DNA of 64,000 nucleotides from Pseudoips prasinana (lineage: Eukaryota > Arthropoda > Insecta > Lepidoptera > Nolidae): assembly GCA_951640165.1 (NCBI GenBank), contig OX621242.1:17415501-17479500 (forward strand), in the 5' to 3' direction. This document shows, one piece after another, positions 10,618 through 20,785 of this stretch (positions are counted from its first letter, which is position 1; each line of letters starts with the position of its first letter). Both the position numbers and the translations under genes were made by a program. The notes under the pieces were generated by a model, which was not told the origin of the DNA, ran no database searches, and saw only the letters and a list, made by a program, of their open reading frames with translations.

Positions 10618-11899
10618 GGTCTTTACCTATGAAATTGCCGTTTTGTATGAAAAAATTTAAACGAATTTTTTTCATGAATTTTTTTATTTGTATTAATCGA
10701 AGTAATCACCCATGCAATCAATGCATCTTTGCCATCGCAGTGGCAGTTTATTGATGCCCTTCTTAAAGAAATCAGCTGGACGGGAGGCAACAAATTCTTC
10801 AAAGGCATTTTGTACTGCCTCTCGGGTATTGAATTTTTTTCCCGCCAAGAAGTTATCCAAATTCTGGAAAAAGTAGTAGTCTGTAGGCGCAAGGTCTGGT
10901 GAGTAGGGCGGATGACGGAGAGCTTCCAACCCCAGTTCTTGCAACTTGGAGACCGTCTGCTGTGCAGTATGAGGTCGCGCGTTGTCGTGCAGGAGCAGCG
11001 GAGACGAGCGATTGACCAATGCTGGTTGGAGATGCGCCAGCTTCTCCATCATTGTGCTCAGTTCTTCACAGTACACATCTGCAGTAATGCTCACCCCGTT
11101 TGGTAAGAAGCTGTGATGAATCACACCGGCGCTAGACCACCAAACAGTGACCATCACTTTTCTAGGGGTAAGTTTTCGTTTAGGGCATTGTTTAGGTGCT
11201 GAACCAGGATCCAACCAACTTGCTGAGCGCTTGCGGTTATCAAACAGAATCCATTTTTCATCGCAGGTAACAATGCGGTTCAAAATTCCTTCATTTGTGT
11301 GTCTGTTGAGCAGTGCAAGGCACGTCTCGACGCGTACTTCGCGCTGGCGATCATTGAGTTCGTGGGGCACCCATTTGTCAAGCTTTTTTACCTTGCCAAT
11401 TTGACGCAAATGGACCAATATTGTTTTGACGCTAACGTCGAAAGCTGCTGCTAATTCAGCCGTAGATTGTGTATCATCAGCTTCCACAACCGCCTTTAAT
11501 TCGTCATTGTCGACCAAAGTCTTCGGACGACCGCGAGGTTCATTTTTCAGGTCGAAATTTCCAGAACGGAAGCGAGCAAACCAATAACAGGTGGTGCGTT
11601 GGTTTGTAGTGTTAGCTCCGTAAACGTCGTTGATGTTGCGTGCCGCTTGTGCCGCGTTGCTGCCACGACGGTACTCATATTCCATAATTACTCGAATTTT
11701 TAACGTATCCATGATGACGAAAAAGATTGAAATGCGATGAAAATGTAACACTAATCAATAAAGAAATGACTACTTATGGAAAAAAGAATCCATGTTTTTA
11801 AAATAAAATTAATTTGAAATTAGAATTCTTAGCCAAACAAAAATTATTTTGATTTGAAATGGCCAGTACTGCAGAACGGCAATTTCATAGGTAAAGACC
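10618..11899 (-). mobile_element. Mariner DNA transposon, copy 1, apparently intact
   Basis: 1,282 bp bounded by 28-bp terminal inverted repeats that begin GGTCTTTACCTATGAAATTG and differ at one position (TTTTG versus TTCTG). TA dinucleotides at 10616-10617 and 11900-11901 are the target duplication. A single transposase gene fills the interior on the minus strand. The second copy at 40049..41330 has the same length; the only differences I found are at 11685, 11776 and 11782 against 41116, 41207 and 41213. Both copies lie in the same orientation. Confidence 0.95.
10693..11712 (-). CDS. Mariner transposase (copy 1), full length
   Basis: 339 residues from the first ATG (11712..11710); the frame is open to 11751 but begins there with GTG, so I prefer the ATG. 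Mariner transposases are typically about 340-350 residues. The N-terminal helix-turn-helix DNA-binding region occupies roughly residues 1-110, then the linker motif WVPHEL (114-119). The catalytic D,D34D triad is Asp151 (TCDEKW), Asp243 (HDNARPH) and Asp278 (YSPDLAPTD), with 34 residues between the last two. It excises the element at its inverted repeats and inserts at TA in the nucleus. There are no stops or frameshifts. The overall sequence resembles the Hsmar1/SETMAR (cecropia) group. No missing key residues are seen, so it may be active. Confidence 0.93.
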   Translation of the reverse strand: MDTLKIRVIMEYEYRRGSNAAQAARNINDVYGANTTNQRTTCYWFARFRSGNFDLKNEPRGRPKTLVDNDELKAVVEADDTQSTAELAAAFDVSVKTILVHLRQIGKVKKLDKWVPHELNDRQREVRVETCLALLNRHTNEGILNRIVTCDEKWILFDNRKRSASWLDPGSAPKQCPKRKLTPRKVMVTVWWSSAGVIHHSFLPNGVSITADVYCEELSTMMEKLAHLQPALVNRSSPLLLHDNARPHTAQQTVSKLQELGLEALRHPPYSPDLAPTDYYFFQNLDNFLAGKKFNTREAVQNAFEEFVASRPADFFKKGINKLPLRWQRCIDCMGDYFD

Positions 11900-11901
11900 T
11901 A

Positions 11902-12289
11902 ATATTATGAAAGAGACGACAGATAATACGAGCACATGTTTAGCTTCTGAATAAATATAATGGCATATGAACAATAGGCGATCGAACAACATTTCAGTAA
12001 CTCATTAGAATGAACCACAGTTGATAGGTATGTTAACATGGCGTTATATGCGTGTAAATGAACAACAAAATATTACTTAAGTATTTGTGTAGTTTCGTAT
12101 AAGCAGATATAAATAGTCCAAATTTTCACTATTCATTCTTTATTTAAAGCTTTCTGATCTTATAAACATTGTGTCTAACCTAACTTTATATTCTTAGATG
12201 ATTACTGTTCGATTGCATTTACATTTTTCTTTTTATTGTATCTATTCTTAAGTATATATAGTTAATATAAAGCAAAAACTGAATTGCAG
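11902..12289. other. No gene seen
   Basis: AT-rich flank of the mariner; no features recognised. Confidence 0.35.
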
Positions 12290-12531
12290 ATCTGTGACTC
12301 ACCATGGTAGACAGCTGAAAATCAGCGTTGCAGTTGGGTTTTGGCTGTAACAGTGTGCTGAGCTGCCTACCAATTGAACACATAATATATTATCTATTCC
12401 TTGTCATTTGTAATGTTTTTTTCTTAATCATGTTTAGTTTTAAGTTTGAATGTAAGTAAATATAAGATGTTACAAACTTTATTTCAATGTGTATGTGTTC
12501 AATGAAAACATTTTCTTTCTTTCTTTCAAAT
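12290..12531 (+). mobile_element. 3' UTR remnant of a non-LTR retrotransposon with (CTTT)n tail
   Basis: A stem TGGTAGACAGCT (12304-12315) pairs with AGCTGCCTACCA near 12362-12373. It is followed by AT-rich sequence and TTTTCTTTCTTTCTTTC at the 3' end (about 12511-12527). A hairpin followed by a simple tail is the usual look of a LINE 3' end in moths. There is no coding part; the copy is severely 5'-truncated. Confidence 0.45.
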
Positions 12532-13055
12532 AAAGCAATAAAATTTTATTTGACATTGGATTTGATAACAAGGCCGGTGCCCCACCCGCCTTTAGATAGC
12601 ATTTCTGCAGTGGCATGTTTTCTCTGGTTTTATATTAACATGTACTACCGTCGTGTTGTATACGTAAAAGCTAGTAACTTAAGAAGAAAATAAATAGCTT
12701 GCCGCTTTTATTAAATATGTTGTACTTACTCGCTATCGTAAAAGATAGCAAGCCACTACGTAAATATAAGTATATTTGATCTAAGCCGGATCTCAAACTC
12801 GGACTCTCGTCTCTCGGACTTTTGCTTGACAGAGAGCTGAATTACAATGCAAACATGTAAAATACATAGTCTTATCGCGTCTCTGTCTGCGTCAGAGTCT
12901 GCGATCTCTTCCAAATGACACTAATGACGAACTAGAGCTAGGCAGACAACTAGGTGTATATGTTTAAATATGCACATGTATAAATATATATTCTCTTATC
13001 ATGATCTTATCTACCTTTCATACAAAATTCGGCGTCTAAGCCAAAAATTCTATTT
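12532..13055. other. No gene seen
   Basis: An ORF at 12487..12693 crosses the (CTTT)n tail and has no domain. The stretch 12780-12930 is somewhat GC-richer without recognisable structure. Confidence 0.3.
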
Positions 13056-13059
13056 CAGC

Positions 13060-13214
13060 GCAATTTTGGTAGCATTAACCTTACCTTTATCGGTTGCCTG
13101 AAAGAGATCGCTTTTAGCGATAAGGCCGCCAATTGCATTAAAATAAGCTAATTTTCTTGTTGTATCTATTGTTTGGTATTACCTATTTTTGCAATAAAGT
13201 GTACTTCTTCTTCT
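13060..13214 (+). mobile_element. 3' UTR remnant of another non-LTR element, (TTC)n tail
   Basis: Contains GAGATCGCTTTTAGCGATAA, a perfect ATCGCT/AGCGAT hairpin with a short loop, then GGCCGCC. GCAATAAAGTG and (CTT)n at 13206-13216 follow. This module recurs widely in lepidopteran LINE 3' ends, as far as I recall. It abuts the next element directly. Confidence 0.5.
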
Positions 13215-13352
13215 TCTAAACTTCTAGAGGATGCCAGCAGCATTGACTGGACAACGCTCCTTAACGCTAACACCATTGATGAGAAAGTCGATATCTTAAC
13301 GTCAACAATACTTAATATCTAAGACAAACATACCCCTGTCCGGCCTATCAGA

Positions 13353-15460
13353 TTGAAACATCTTCCAGCACCTTGGCTTTCAGATGACATAAAAATACTT
13401 CTCCATAAGAAAGCTATAGCAAAAACTAAAATAAAGATACGAAAAACTTATCACCACCGGAATAAATATATCAGTATAAGAAATCACTGTAATAAGGTGT
13501 GTAGGGATGCACAACGCCAGCATATTCATAAATCTGTTCAAAATGGAGACCCAGCGAAAGTATGGAAATTTCTTAGTTCTATAGGAGTCGGAAAATCACG
13601 ACAAGATAGTGTTCCCAAAGACTTAGACCTCAACTTGCTTAATCAGCACTTTTCAGCTTCGTCCAACTTTGATAGGACTGTAAAAACCTCCACAATAAAC
13701 TATTTCGTATTTCGTCAGAACTTCTATCAGTGGGTGATGACTGCATTTCCTCTACAAACGTTGTAAACCGATTTTTTGTTGATATAGGGAAACAACTTGC
13801 CTTGAAAGCAAGTGGGAATTTTACGGGAAACATGCATCTGCAAAATAGCATATCTACTGCCTCTAATAACTTGTCTGCATCTATGGCTCTATATTATGTA
13901 ACTGAAAGTGAGATCGAGAGCATTATATTAGGGCTCAAAAGTAATTGTGCAGCTGGTTGGGACGGCATACCCACTTCTCTCATTAAAGCAGCTAGACATG
14001 TACTTATACCAGTCCTGACGCATGTGTGTAATCTCTGTCTCTCTACTGGTGTGTTTCCACGTGTTTTTAAAAGGGCCATGGTTCATCCTATTCACAACAG
14101 TGGACCAAAAAATTTGGTAAACAACTACAGACCCATATCTGTGTTGAGTACCTTTTCTAAAATACTCGAAAAAGCTTTAAATAAACGACTAGTTGCATAT
14201 CTTAACAAGAACAATTTTTTAGCCCCCAATCAGTACGGGCTTAGATCTGGCAAGTCTACTGATGATGCGGTGTTAGACTTAACTCAAACTATCGCCCAAA
14301 ACCTTGATAAAAATTTAAAAACTATCGGAGTTTTCCTGGATCTCTCTAAGGCATTTGATACCGTATCAATCCCAATCCTTTTAAATAAACTAGATGCAGC
14401 GGGTGTTCGCGGAGTTGCCTTGGAGATTTTCAGAAACTACCTTAGTGAGAGATCTCAGTCCGTTATAATTAATGATGTTGTGAGCGATGAAGAATTTTTG
14501 AGCTTCGGTGTGCCTCAGAGCAGTGTACTTGGCCCAACATTGTTTCTGGTTTACATTAATGACCTCTGTAAACTTGAACTCCCTTACAGTAAAATAGTCA
14601 CGTACGCGGATGATACTACTCTCATTATTCATGGAAGTACGTGGGAGGTCACCCAACAAAATGCTGAAACCGCGGTATCATGTGTTATGGGTTGGTTGGG
14701 AAACAATTTACTTACATTAAATATCGAAAAGACGAAATTTATCATGTTTGGGCCAAGAGCTGCTTCCTTGCCTTCAATAACATTAACAGCACATAAATGT
14801 ACTAGTCCTCGTAACTCCCAATATTCTTGTGGATGCCATAATCTCAAGCGTACTAGTGCTATGAAATATCTTGGCGTTATACTGGATGAGGCCTTAAATT
14901 GGAGGCAGCACATGGAACAACAGGTTGGCCGAATTAGAAAAATGATGTACGTTTTCAAACATCTCAAAAAAATAACAGATATAAAAACCCTAAAAACAAT
15001 ATACTATGCTCTAGTTCAATCAAATATAGCATACTGTATCACCTCCTGGGGAAGTACCCACAAAACAATATTACTCCGATTAGAAAGAGCTCAAAGAGCT
15101 ATATTAAAAGTAATGTTATCAAAACCCATTCGGTTCTCTACCAGTACTCTATATGCCAGTATCAAAGTACTATCTGTGCGCAAGCTCTTTATTCTGACAA
15201 CTGTTCTAAAGAAACATTCAGATACTGTGTATGACCCCATACTGATCAATAAAAAACGCAGATCCGATAGAATATTTCAGCCTATATCGCGAAGAACAGC
15301 GTTAGCTGGACGACACTTCTTTTACCTAAGCCCTGGTTTATACAATAAACTTAATAAAAATCTCAACATCTATCCGCTTCCTACGAATCGCTGTAAAGTG
15401 AAAGTCTTCAACTGGCTCCTGCAACTGTCATATGATGAGACTGAAAGCTTTATAACATAA
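13353..15460 (+). pseudogene. Reverse transcriptase of the truncated element (frameshifted, no endonuclease)
   Basis: The linker upstream of RT lies in one frame (13353..13766, APWLSDDIKILLHKK) after an in-frame TAA near 13321. The RT continues in another frame from about 13680 to 15460, so one small indel lies near 13700. RT blocks: NNYRPISVLSTFSKILEKAL, NQYGLRSGKSTDDAV, FLDLSKAFDTVS, GVPQSSVLGPTLFLVYINDL, YADD (14603-14614), LTLNIEKTKFIMF and MKYLGVILD. PQSS replaces the usual PQGS. The end, QLSYDETESF, corresponds to codons beyond the early stop in the sister element. Confidence 0.85.
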
Positions 15461-15462
15461 AT

Positions 15463-15600
15463 TACCTCACACAAATACATTGCATGCGCGCACACGCATT
15501 CACACACGCAAGCAAGCACACACACACCTTTACACACAAGCACACACACACCTTTACACACAAGCACACACACTCGCACACTTCTTCAGCACACGCACAT
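15463..15600 (+). repeat. CA-rich microsatellite in the retroelement 3' UTR
   Basis: Interrupted (CA)n with CACACACACC TTTACACACAAG repeated about three times. The sister element has CA-rich sequence in the same place (37346-37430), so it belongs to the family. The minus-strand cysteine-valine ORF here is an artefact of the repeat. Confidence 0.8.
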
Positions 15601-15805
15601 ACACGAATAAATAATTTAGTACTATTCCTTATTTTATTTTAATACTAAATTCATATTTTAATTTTATTTTTTAATAATGTACATTAATTAAATTGTTTTT
15701 GATATGTATAATCTGTAAGTCATACTATAATTTTAATTTTATATAGTTTTAATTTTAGCTTTTTAAAACTGAAATAAGTAATTTGTAATTCACACTATTT
15801 TATGG

Positions 15806-15865
15806 AAGAAGGCGATAGTAATTGCAACACAGTGGAAACACTACTGCAGCTATTATCGTTACACC
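15806..15865 (+). promoter_or_regulatory. Predicted 3' UTR RNA stem-loop
   Basis: CGATAGTAATTGCA (15813-15826) pairs with TGCAGCTATTATCG (15845-15858): 13 of 14 positions pair, counting G-U. The loop starts ACACAGTGGAAACAC. It is preceded by GAAGG. The element at 32.8 kb folds the same way at 37589-37632 with a different stem but a similar loop. It probably serves RT recognition of the RNA 3' end; that is inference. Confidence 0.55.
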
Positions 15866-15954
15866 TGTTTTTGTAACATCTATGTTATGGTTTTATGAAT
15901 AAATTTAATTTAATTTAATAAACTATTTATAATTTTTTCCGGCTCCCAACTTTC

Positions 15955-16893
15955 CACATTTTGTCTTTAGTCAATTCTCTGCTTGTGATGTTAAGGAAAG
16001 GTAGCGACTGTATTAGCCGTAACATGATCCTACCTATCTTTGACGAAATCCTTCCCATTATCTGCCATATCCTCAATTTTTCCATTTATAGTGGTGTCTT
16101 TCCATCGTTGTGGAAAAACGCACATATCATTCCTTTACCAAAGAAATCCCATCCCACGTCAATTTCCGCGTACCGTCCAATATCTATACTTTCTTTCCTA
16201 TCCAAAGTTCTTGAGCGACTCATCCATAACCAACTCAGTGTGTTCCTACGCAAGAACAATCTCCTCAATCCTTACCAATCCGGTTTTCGTCCAGGTCACA
16301 GAACGACCACAGCCTTGATCAATGTTACGGAAGATATCATGACAGGCATGGAAAATGGCAAAATGACAGTGCTTACATTGTTGGACTTCAGCAATGCCTT
16401 TAACACGGTAGATTTTGACATCCTTTTGGCCATTTTACGCTCTATTAACATATCTCCAACAGTATTTGACTGGTTTCGCCTTGTTTGGACGTCGGCAGCG
16501 GGTTTGCATAGAAGACTCTTTCTCATCTTGGTGTGATACTACTGCTGGTGTACCACAGGGTGGCGTTTTATCTCCTTTGCTATTCGCTATATTTATTAAT
16601 GTTATTTCTGACCAACTTCCTTCAGCCTACCACCTTTACGCGGATGATCACCAAATATACACGCAAACACCCTTTGAAAAGCTATCGAAAGCTATTAATG
16701 TAATTAACAAAGACTTATCTGATGTAAGTAAGTGGAGTGTGAGATATGGTATCAATGTTAATCCAGAAAAGTATTAAGTCATTGTTGTTGGCAGCTCTCG
16801 AAAAAATACTAATGTTGATTGGTCCCAAATTCCCCATGACGTTTTCAACGGCACTGTTTTACCTTATACTGACAAGGTGAAGAATTTAGGAAA
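15955..16893 (+). pseudogene. Non-LTR reverse transcriptase fragment, both ends missing
   Basis: RT blocks AYRPISILSFLSKVLERLI, NPYQSGFRPGHRTTTALINV, LLDFSNAFNTVDFDILL (frame 15961), then, after a shift near 16480, GVPQGGVLSPLLFAIFINVI, YADD (16637-16648) and SVRYGINVNPEK. An in-frame TAA at 16775-16777 interrupts it, and the frame then continues VIVVGSS to TDKVKNLG before breaking at about 16893, where a D-type repeat begins. The look (PQGGVLSPLLF, NP.K followed by VIVVGS) differs from the 13.2-kb family and resembles the antisense copy at 23.9-25.0 kb. Confidence 0.8.
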
Positions 16894-17012
16894 CGGATTT
16901 AGATGAAACTTTGTAGTAATATAGCTTATATATCCGAATAACATATAGGATATTATTTCTGAAGTTTAACGGGGGTAAAACCGCGGGGTACAACTGGTAA
17001 GAAAATAATTAT
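16894..17012 (-). repeat. D-type short interspersed repeat fragment
   Basis: On the plus strand: GAAACTTTGTAGTAATATAG, ATATATCCGAATAACATA and GTTTAACGGGGGTAAAACCG. This is the complement of the 18688..18775 copy. It sits exactly at the break of the upstream RT fragment. Confidence 0.65.
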
Positions 17013-17038
17013 TATTTATTCAAATATTTATTTTTCCG

Positions 17039-17922
17039 CTTATTTATTAACGACCTTGGCTCCACCATAACCTCTAGCTTTAAAATGTATGCTGACGATT
17101 TAAAAATTTATAGAGTGATCAACGGACGATATCAAATGTCTACAAAAGGATCTTAATATCATAAGTGACTGGTGTTATAGGAATAAAATGATACTAAATC
17201 CGGCGAAATGTTTATATATAAAATTTACCCGAAAAATAAACTCACCCAGTGTCACATATCACATAAACGATACACCCTTGAATGAAGTTACGAGCACCCG
17301 TGACTTAGGAGTAATTGTAGACCAAAAAATGGACTTCCACGAGCATATCGATCACATTATTAAAAAGGGGGCAAGACTATCAGGCTTTGTAATCAGGCAA
17401 ACCAAGACTTTTAGAGACCCAATAATTCCCATCATCCTTTTCAACTGCTATGTTCGCAGTTTATTGGAATACTGCAGCCCAATCTGGAACCCATCTTATG
17501 CAGTTCATATCAATAGAATCGAAGGGCTTCAAAAGAAATTTCTATACTACCTAACTTACGCAAATAATCTCTGTCGCAAGTTAAATTGCTATGAAGCTAG
17601 GCTAGAACACTTCAAAGTACTGCCTCTTGCCCATAGACACAAGATAGCTGATGTTGTTCTATTGTTTAATATCCTTAATGGTGCAATAGATAGTCCGGAT
17701 TTGTTGGGAAAACTACAATTACATATACCACGAACTGGAAGCCGCTTACACAACCGTAAATTGTTTAACCTACCATCATGTCACACTAACTACGCTCAGC
17801 ATTCGTCATTTTATCGAATGTGCTCTCCACCCTTAACGAAATTTATCAGGAACTCGATCCGTTCAATGTGTCTGTCAATACTATCAAGACATTCCTTCAC
17901 ACTAAATTATAAATTAATTTAA
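17039..17922 (+). pseudogene. C-terminal half of a third non-LTR reverse transcriptase
   Basis: Starts abruptly inside the palm: FINDLGSTITSSFKMYADDL (YADD at 17088-17099). It shifts frame near 17115, then runs open from about 17125 to 17922 (NKMILNPAKCLYIKFTRK, DLGVIVDQKMDFHEHI, LEYCSPIWNP, HRHKIADVVLLFNILNG). The ATG at 17188 is internal and is not a true start. The thumb and C-terminal domain are of Jockey-group type. This belongs to a family distinct from its neighbours. Confidence 0.8.
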
Positions 17923-18113
17923 CATGTAGTAGTAATATAGATTAAATTATTATAAAATTGTTAATATTAAAATTAAGTTTCTAAAGTGAGATATTCGTGA
18001 GCATGCTGTGTTCGCACTTAGAAGGCTGTTTGGCTATCATTTACTCGTATGTATAATGCAATAATGTATGTTTTGCCGTAACGGCCAGTTTGCGGACCTA
18101 TAATAAAAAAAAA
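17923..18113 (+). mobile_element. 3' UTR and A-rich tail of the preceding retroelement
   Basis: Ends in AATAAAAAAAAAATATGAT at about 18101-18119. A small GCCG/CGGC hairpin occurs at about 18074-18085 (GCCGTAACGGC). This is consistent with a Jockey-type poly(A) end. Confidence 0.6.
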
Positions 18114-18339
18114 ATATGATAAATAATTACATTACAGTTATGATTTTTTTTTGGTTTTTTAAGTCAATATTTGACCATGTCAGTCCTGTTGATCTTACTT
18201 CTAAGATAACAAAATACAAGAAACACCAATAAGTAACATCCTTACATTAATAATACAGTACATACTACCACAAGGCTAGCTTACTTATGGCTTTATTCAA
18301 AAATATTGCCTGCTCCAACAGAGGGGCTGACAGGATACT

Positions 18340-18660
18340 CCAAAAAAAACCTACGTCCATATATTTTTTGTATCATCTTTAAAGTACTTTCTTATCTCTG
18401 CACTCCGAACGCGCTCCGCTAACAAATGATGCACATCCTCTAAAACTCCACAAATCCAACAGTTTGGCGAATCAGACTGCTTAACTAAGTACTTGAACTT
18501 GTTTAACTGCATGTGACCAGAGCGAAGTCTACAAGCTATAACAATTAATTCCCTACAAAGATTAACATAAGCAAACCACGGTACACTAAGAGGCCTGACC
18601 TGTAAAGTTCTATACCACACACCTTTATTTAGGAAGATCTTATAGTGCACATCCCATTTT
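18340..18660 (-). pseudogene. R1/I-like retroelement ORF2 tail with zinc-knuckle remnant
   Basis: The minus-strand frame 18650..18351 reads ACRLRSGHMQLNKF, SDSPNCWICGVLEDVHHLLAE, matching the C-terminal region after RNase H in R1/I-type elements (RLRTGH..LN, SP.C..CG..E...H). The last Cys of the zinc-binding set is missing. Truncated at the 5' side where a D-type repeat begins (about 18665). Confidence 0.65.
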
Positions 18661-18687
18661 TTTAAGATATCATTTTAATATTTTAGC

Positions 18688-18775
18688 TAGCTGTGCTCCG
18701 CGGTTTCACCCGCGTTAAACTTTATAAATTATAGCCTATGTGTTATTCGGATATATAAGCTATATTTTGACTGCA
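18688..18775 (+). repeat. D-type repeat, left part (split by SINE)
   Basis: CTAGCTGTGCTCCGCGGTTT, CACCCGCGTTAAACTTTATA and a GCCTATGTGTTATTCGG block. The second half resumes after the SINE at about 18986. Confidence 0.65.
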
Positions 18776-18985
18776 CGTGTGGCGCGGCGGCCAAGACAGT
18801 CGCCTCGCTCTTCGTGTCCCGGGTTCGAATCCCGCGCAGGAAACTATTTGTGTGACCCATAAATAGTTGTTCTGAGTCTGGATGTAAGTACTCTGTTTCC
18901 GTCAATTATATGTTTGTAAAGAACCCCGCGACACAGGGCTTACGGGCGAGCGTTGCCTTTTAAAAAAGAAAGAAAAGAAATCACT
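18776..18985 (+). repeat. tRNA-derived SINE inserted in the D repeat
   Basis: A tRNA-like head contains GGTTCGAATCC, a consensus pol III box B (18822-18832), preceded by GGCGCGGCGGCCAAGACAGTC. The body ends in an AAAAAAGAAAGAAAAGAAA tail (18963-18981). It is a different subfamily from the SINEs at 1478 and 54797 because the head is better preserved. It is not a tRNA gene: the acceptor stem is not complementary and SINE body sequence follows. Confidence 0.75.
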
Positions 18986-19085
18986 ACAAATTTTAATCAA
19001 CATCCAGTAGTTTTTGTGTGACGAAGTAACAAACATACAAACTCACACACTCACAAACTTTTGCTTTTATTATATCGGTGTGATA
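18986..19085 (+). repeat. D-type repeat, right part
   Basis: ACATCCAGTAGTTTTTGTGTGACGAAGTAACAAACATACAAA then CTTTTGCTTTTATTATAT. This is the usual 3' half of this repeat family, continuing 18688..18775. Confidence 0.6.
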
Positions 19086-20682
19086 TTCTGGAATAATAAA
19101 TATTTCACTTCCTGTAAAGATAGCCTCCCTCGTCAAACTATCTACCATCAGTTATGTTCACACTTTTGCTAAACATTAACATGCTATATAATAATATGCT
19201 AAGTAAAAACCCATTTTTGTGAATAAATTATATGAATTTGAAAATATTATTTTTTATAACACCATTAAAATTTTGTCACCTTGTGTGAATTATATTGTTC
19301 AAAATGAATGAAGTTACCGTCCACTTGAGATTATTATGTAATATGAATAATATTAATGGAGGTATTCAGGCCCCATTCAAGATAACAAAGAAGATTTTGG
19401 GGTATACCTATACATTATTACTATCTAATAAGCATGTCAAATACAGCATTATAAGTAGGTATATAGTCTAACAAAAATATATGGTAAGACTTTAATATTC
19501 TTTTCTGAATAAACTTGATGCGGGATCCAATACAATTTTAGCGATTGTCTTATCACTGAGTAGTAGCACGTTGATTCTAGTTTACAAGCTTCATGCACTT
19601 TCGATCCCTAATAATGTCTTTAGAAATCGACCCTATCATGCATCTCCAAGTCAGTAATCGACCTGGGCCAAAGTAGAACCCCACATTACAAACTAAATAT
19701 CCTTCTTTGGGTTTTTGAGTTTGTAATTTATAGACAGATTTAGACCCCGCTAGACCTGTCTAATGTAACTGTGAAAGCTCCTAAGCAAATTGTAAATATC
19801 AGGCTAACACATTAGAGTATACGGGAGGTATTACTATTTTTGCTAATCATAAATACAACATGCAACAGGACTGCAATTCAAATTCAAAATGCGTTTATTC
19901 CGTGAATATGTTAATGCAGAGCATGACGTGGCAGCTACTGAGAAAGACTGCCAGAAAACTTAGTAAGAATGCTTTTTCATAATATTCTTTTCATAACATA
20001 AAAATACAAGGTTCTTTAATGTGTTAATTTAGAGCGACTCAATCCCTTTTGTCACTTAAATAATCAGAAGTTTTGTAGTAAGCCCCGCTACAAAATTCAG
20101 CATTTATAGTTTTTTTAGTAGTAGTAACCCATAGATGGCTGACTAACTGAACAAAATAAATTCTTAACTTAAATATTTAAAAATTCAAAGATATTAGAGG
20201 ATATAAATATAAACATTATTTAATAAAATACGTTTTATGAATAATTATGTATAGTTTATAGCTATTATCAGCGAGAAGTCAATGTAAAAATTAAATTTAA
20301 ATTGTTTTTAAATAATATAAAAAAAATAAGTTACCATAACTATTGGTAGATTGTATAATAAAATCTTGAACTCTCATATGAGGCAGCCCATAAAACTCGC
20401 CGGTGCAGCGTTAGCAAACGAGAGAGGTTCAACACCGGGATTCAAAGGGACAATTACAATATGTTTCATTCATTTCTTTCGTCTAATTTATTATAGCTCA
20501 ATGCATCATTACTTTCTTTTTAATGATCTAATCTAATGACCAGCCTGCGATAGAAACGACAAGAGATCCTATTTTTAAACTTTACATAAAGTACATCCTC
20601 ACTTCACCCCTTCCCATGACGTTCGATTAATATATAACATCCTGAGAGAAGTCTGTTTAGTGAAGTACACTATGAGATTTTG
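19086..20682. other. No gene seen
   Basis: AT-rich. 19870-19990 (AAATTCAAAATGCGTTTATTC and following) may be the end of an old retroelement. No coding frame has a domain. Confidence 0.35.
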
Positions 20683-20785
20683 GTTGTTTTTTTATATAGA
20701 ATAGCAAGGCAAACGCAAGTGGGTGACCTGATGGTAACTGATCACCGCCGACCAATACTCTCAACACCACCGGGGTGGGACTTTA
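20683..20785 (+). repeat. Interspersed repeat E copy
   Basis: T-run, TATAGAATAGCAAGGCAAAC, GTGGGTGACCTGATGGTAAC, TGATCACCGCCGACC and CTCTCAACACCACCGG, in the family order. Confidence 0.65.

Larger units (their letters stand above)
13216..15925 (+). mobile_element. 5'-truncated CR1/Jockey-group element, sister of the one at 32.8-37.7 kb
   Basis: Begins inside ORF2, after the endonuclease. The RT and C-terminus are followed by a (CA)n-rich 3' UTR (15463-15600), a stem-loop at 15806-15865 and a tail TTTAATTTAATTTAATAAAC at about 15902-15921. Protein similarity to the 32.8-kb element runs through the whole RT and C-terminus. Endonuclease and ORF1 are absent, as expected from incomplete reverse transcription. 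Confidence 0.8.

Noticed and set aside
10623..11404. Further ORFs overlapping the mariner transposase
   Set aside because: Other frames of the transposase gene; identical in both copies only because the DNA is.
15370..15579. Cys/Val-rich minus-strand ORF
   Set aside because: Translation of the CA microsatellite and the end of the RT gene.
18776..18850. Candidate tRNA gene (GGTTCGAATCC present)
   Set aside because: No full cloverleaf and a SINE body follows; related SINE copies occur elsewhere in the window.
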